From: Chloroflexota bacterium
GTDB lineage: Bacteria > Chloroflexota > Anaerolineae > Aggregatilineales > Phototrophicaceae
Direction of reading: 5' to 3'
NCBI GenBank assembly: GCA_026707745.1
Contig: JAPOWG010000071.1
Span: 1-34,369 of the forward strand
Length of the DNA: 34,369 bases
Every line of letters starts with the position of its first letter. Within the stretch, counting starts at the first letter, position 1. Below, in pieces: positions 34,334 to 34,369 of the stretch. Below the pieces are notes generated by a model. That model ran no database searches and was not told the DNA's origin. It worked only from the letters and a program-made list of their open reading frames with translations. The translations under genes and the position numbers were made by a program.

Positions 34334-34369
34334 GGATTCAGCGCAGAGGGCGCCGCGGGAGGCCCCCAC

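Overview
The window is a moderately GC-rich, densely coded bacterial chromosome segment with 27 CDS (one cut by the left edge), one broken gene and no RNA genes that I can see. Three things suggest a Chloroflexota-like, possibly host- or particle-associated heterotroph: many small-molecule catabolic genes (PhyH dioxygenase, Gfo/Idh/MocA, enolase-superfamily, BtpA and M24 proteins), several uptake systems, and small GGGCGAC...GTCGCCC palindromes scattered between genes. The taxon is an inference; there is no phylogenetic marker gene here.

Layout. (1) 1-4643, plus strand: 3' end of iolD (inositol catabolism), a PhyH-type dioxygenase, a Gfo/Idh/MocA oxidoreductase, a glutamine-synthetase-like ligase and an SDR dehydrogenase, which looks like one catabolic operon. 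(2) 4813-7701: an acyl-CoA ligase and an enolase-superfamily protein, followed by an AT-richer membrane-anchored beta-propeller (7813-8970). (3) 8998-10997, minus strand: an amidase translationally coupled to a tiny GatC/AtzG-like partner, and a small membrane/coiled-coil protein. (4) 11401-16941, minus strand: a complete peptide/nickel-type ABC importer (oppA-B-C-D-F) with a strong hairpin terminator between oppA and oppB. (5) 17418-24175, plus strand: a DeoR regulator behind a good promoter, then a BtpA/SgcQ TIM barrel, an M24 protein lacking two metal ligands, a TauABC-like importer and a metallo-beta-lactamase-fold hydrolase. This is the best candidate for an undescribed catabolic pathway. 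(6) 24338-27540: an AT-richer island holding the remains of a type I restriction system (second half of hsdS with an in-frame stop; N-terminus of hsdR) around an apparently intact ATPase-TOPRIM gene that looks like a phage-defence nuclease. The hsdR remnant is fused in frame to what looks like the C-terminus of a retropepsin-like aspartic protease. (7) 27680-34145: a ThDP-dependent enzyme and a P-loop ATPase, then a RidA-like protein, a second Gfo/Idh/MocA oxidoreductase, an aldo/keto reductase and a UxuA-type mannonate dehydratase homologue.

The two largest non-coding gaps (10998-11400 and 16942-17417) each hold a MITE-like element of about 145-210 bp with imperfect terminal inverted repeats around a GGGCGA-type palindrome. 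A second, diverged dispersed repeat is shared between 15208-15290 and 23236-23333. Taken together, the window reads as a catabolic accessory region shaped by small mobile elements and one decaying defence island.
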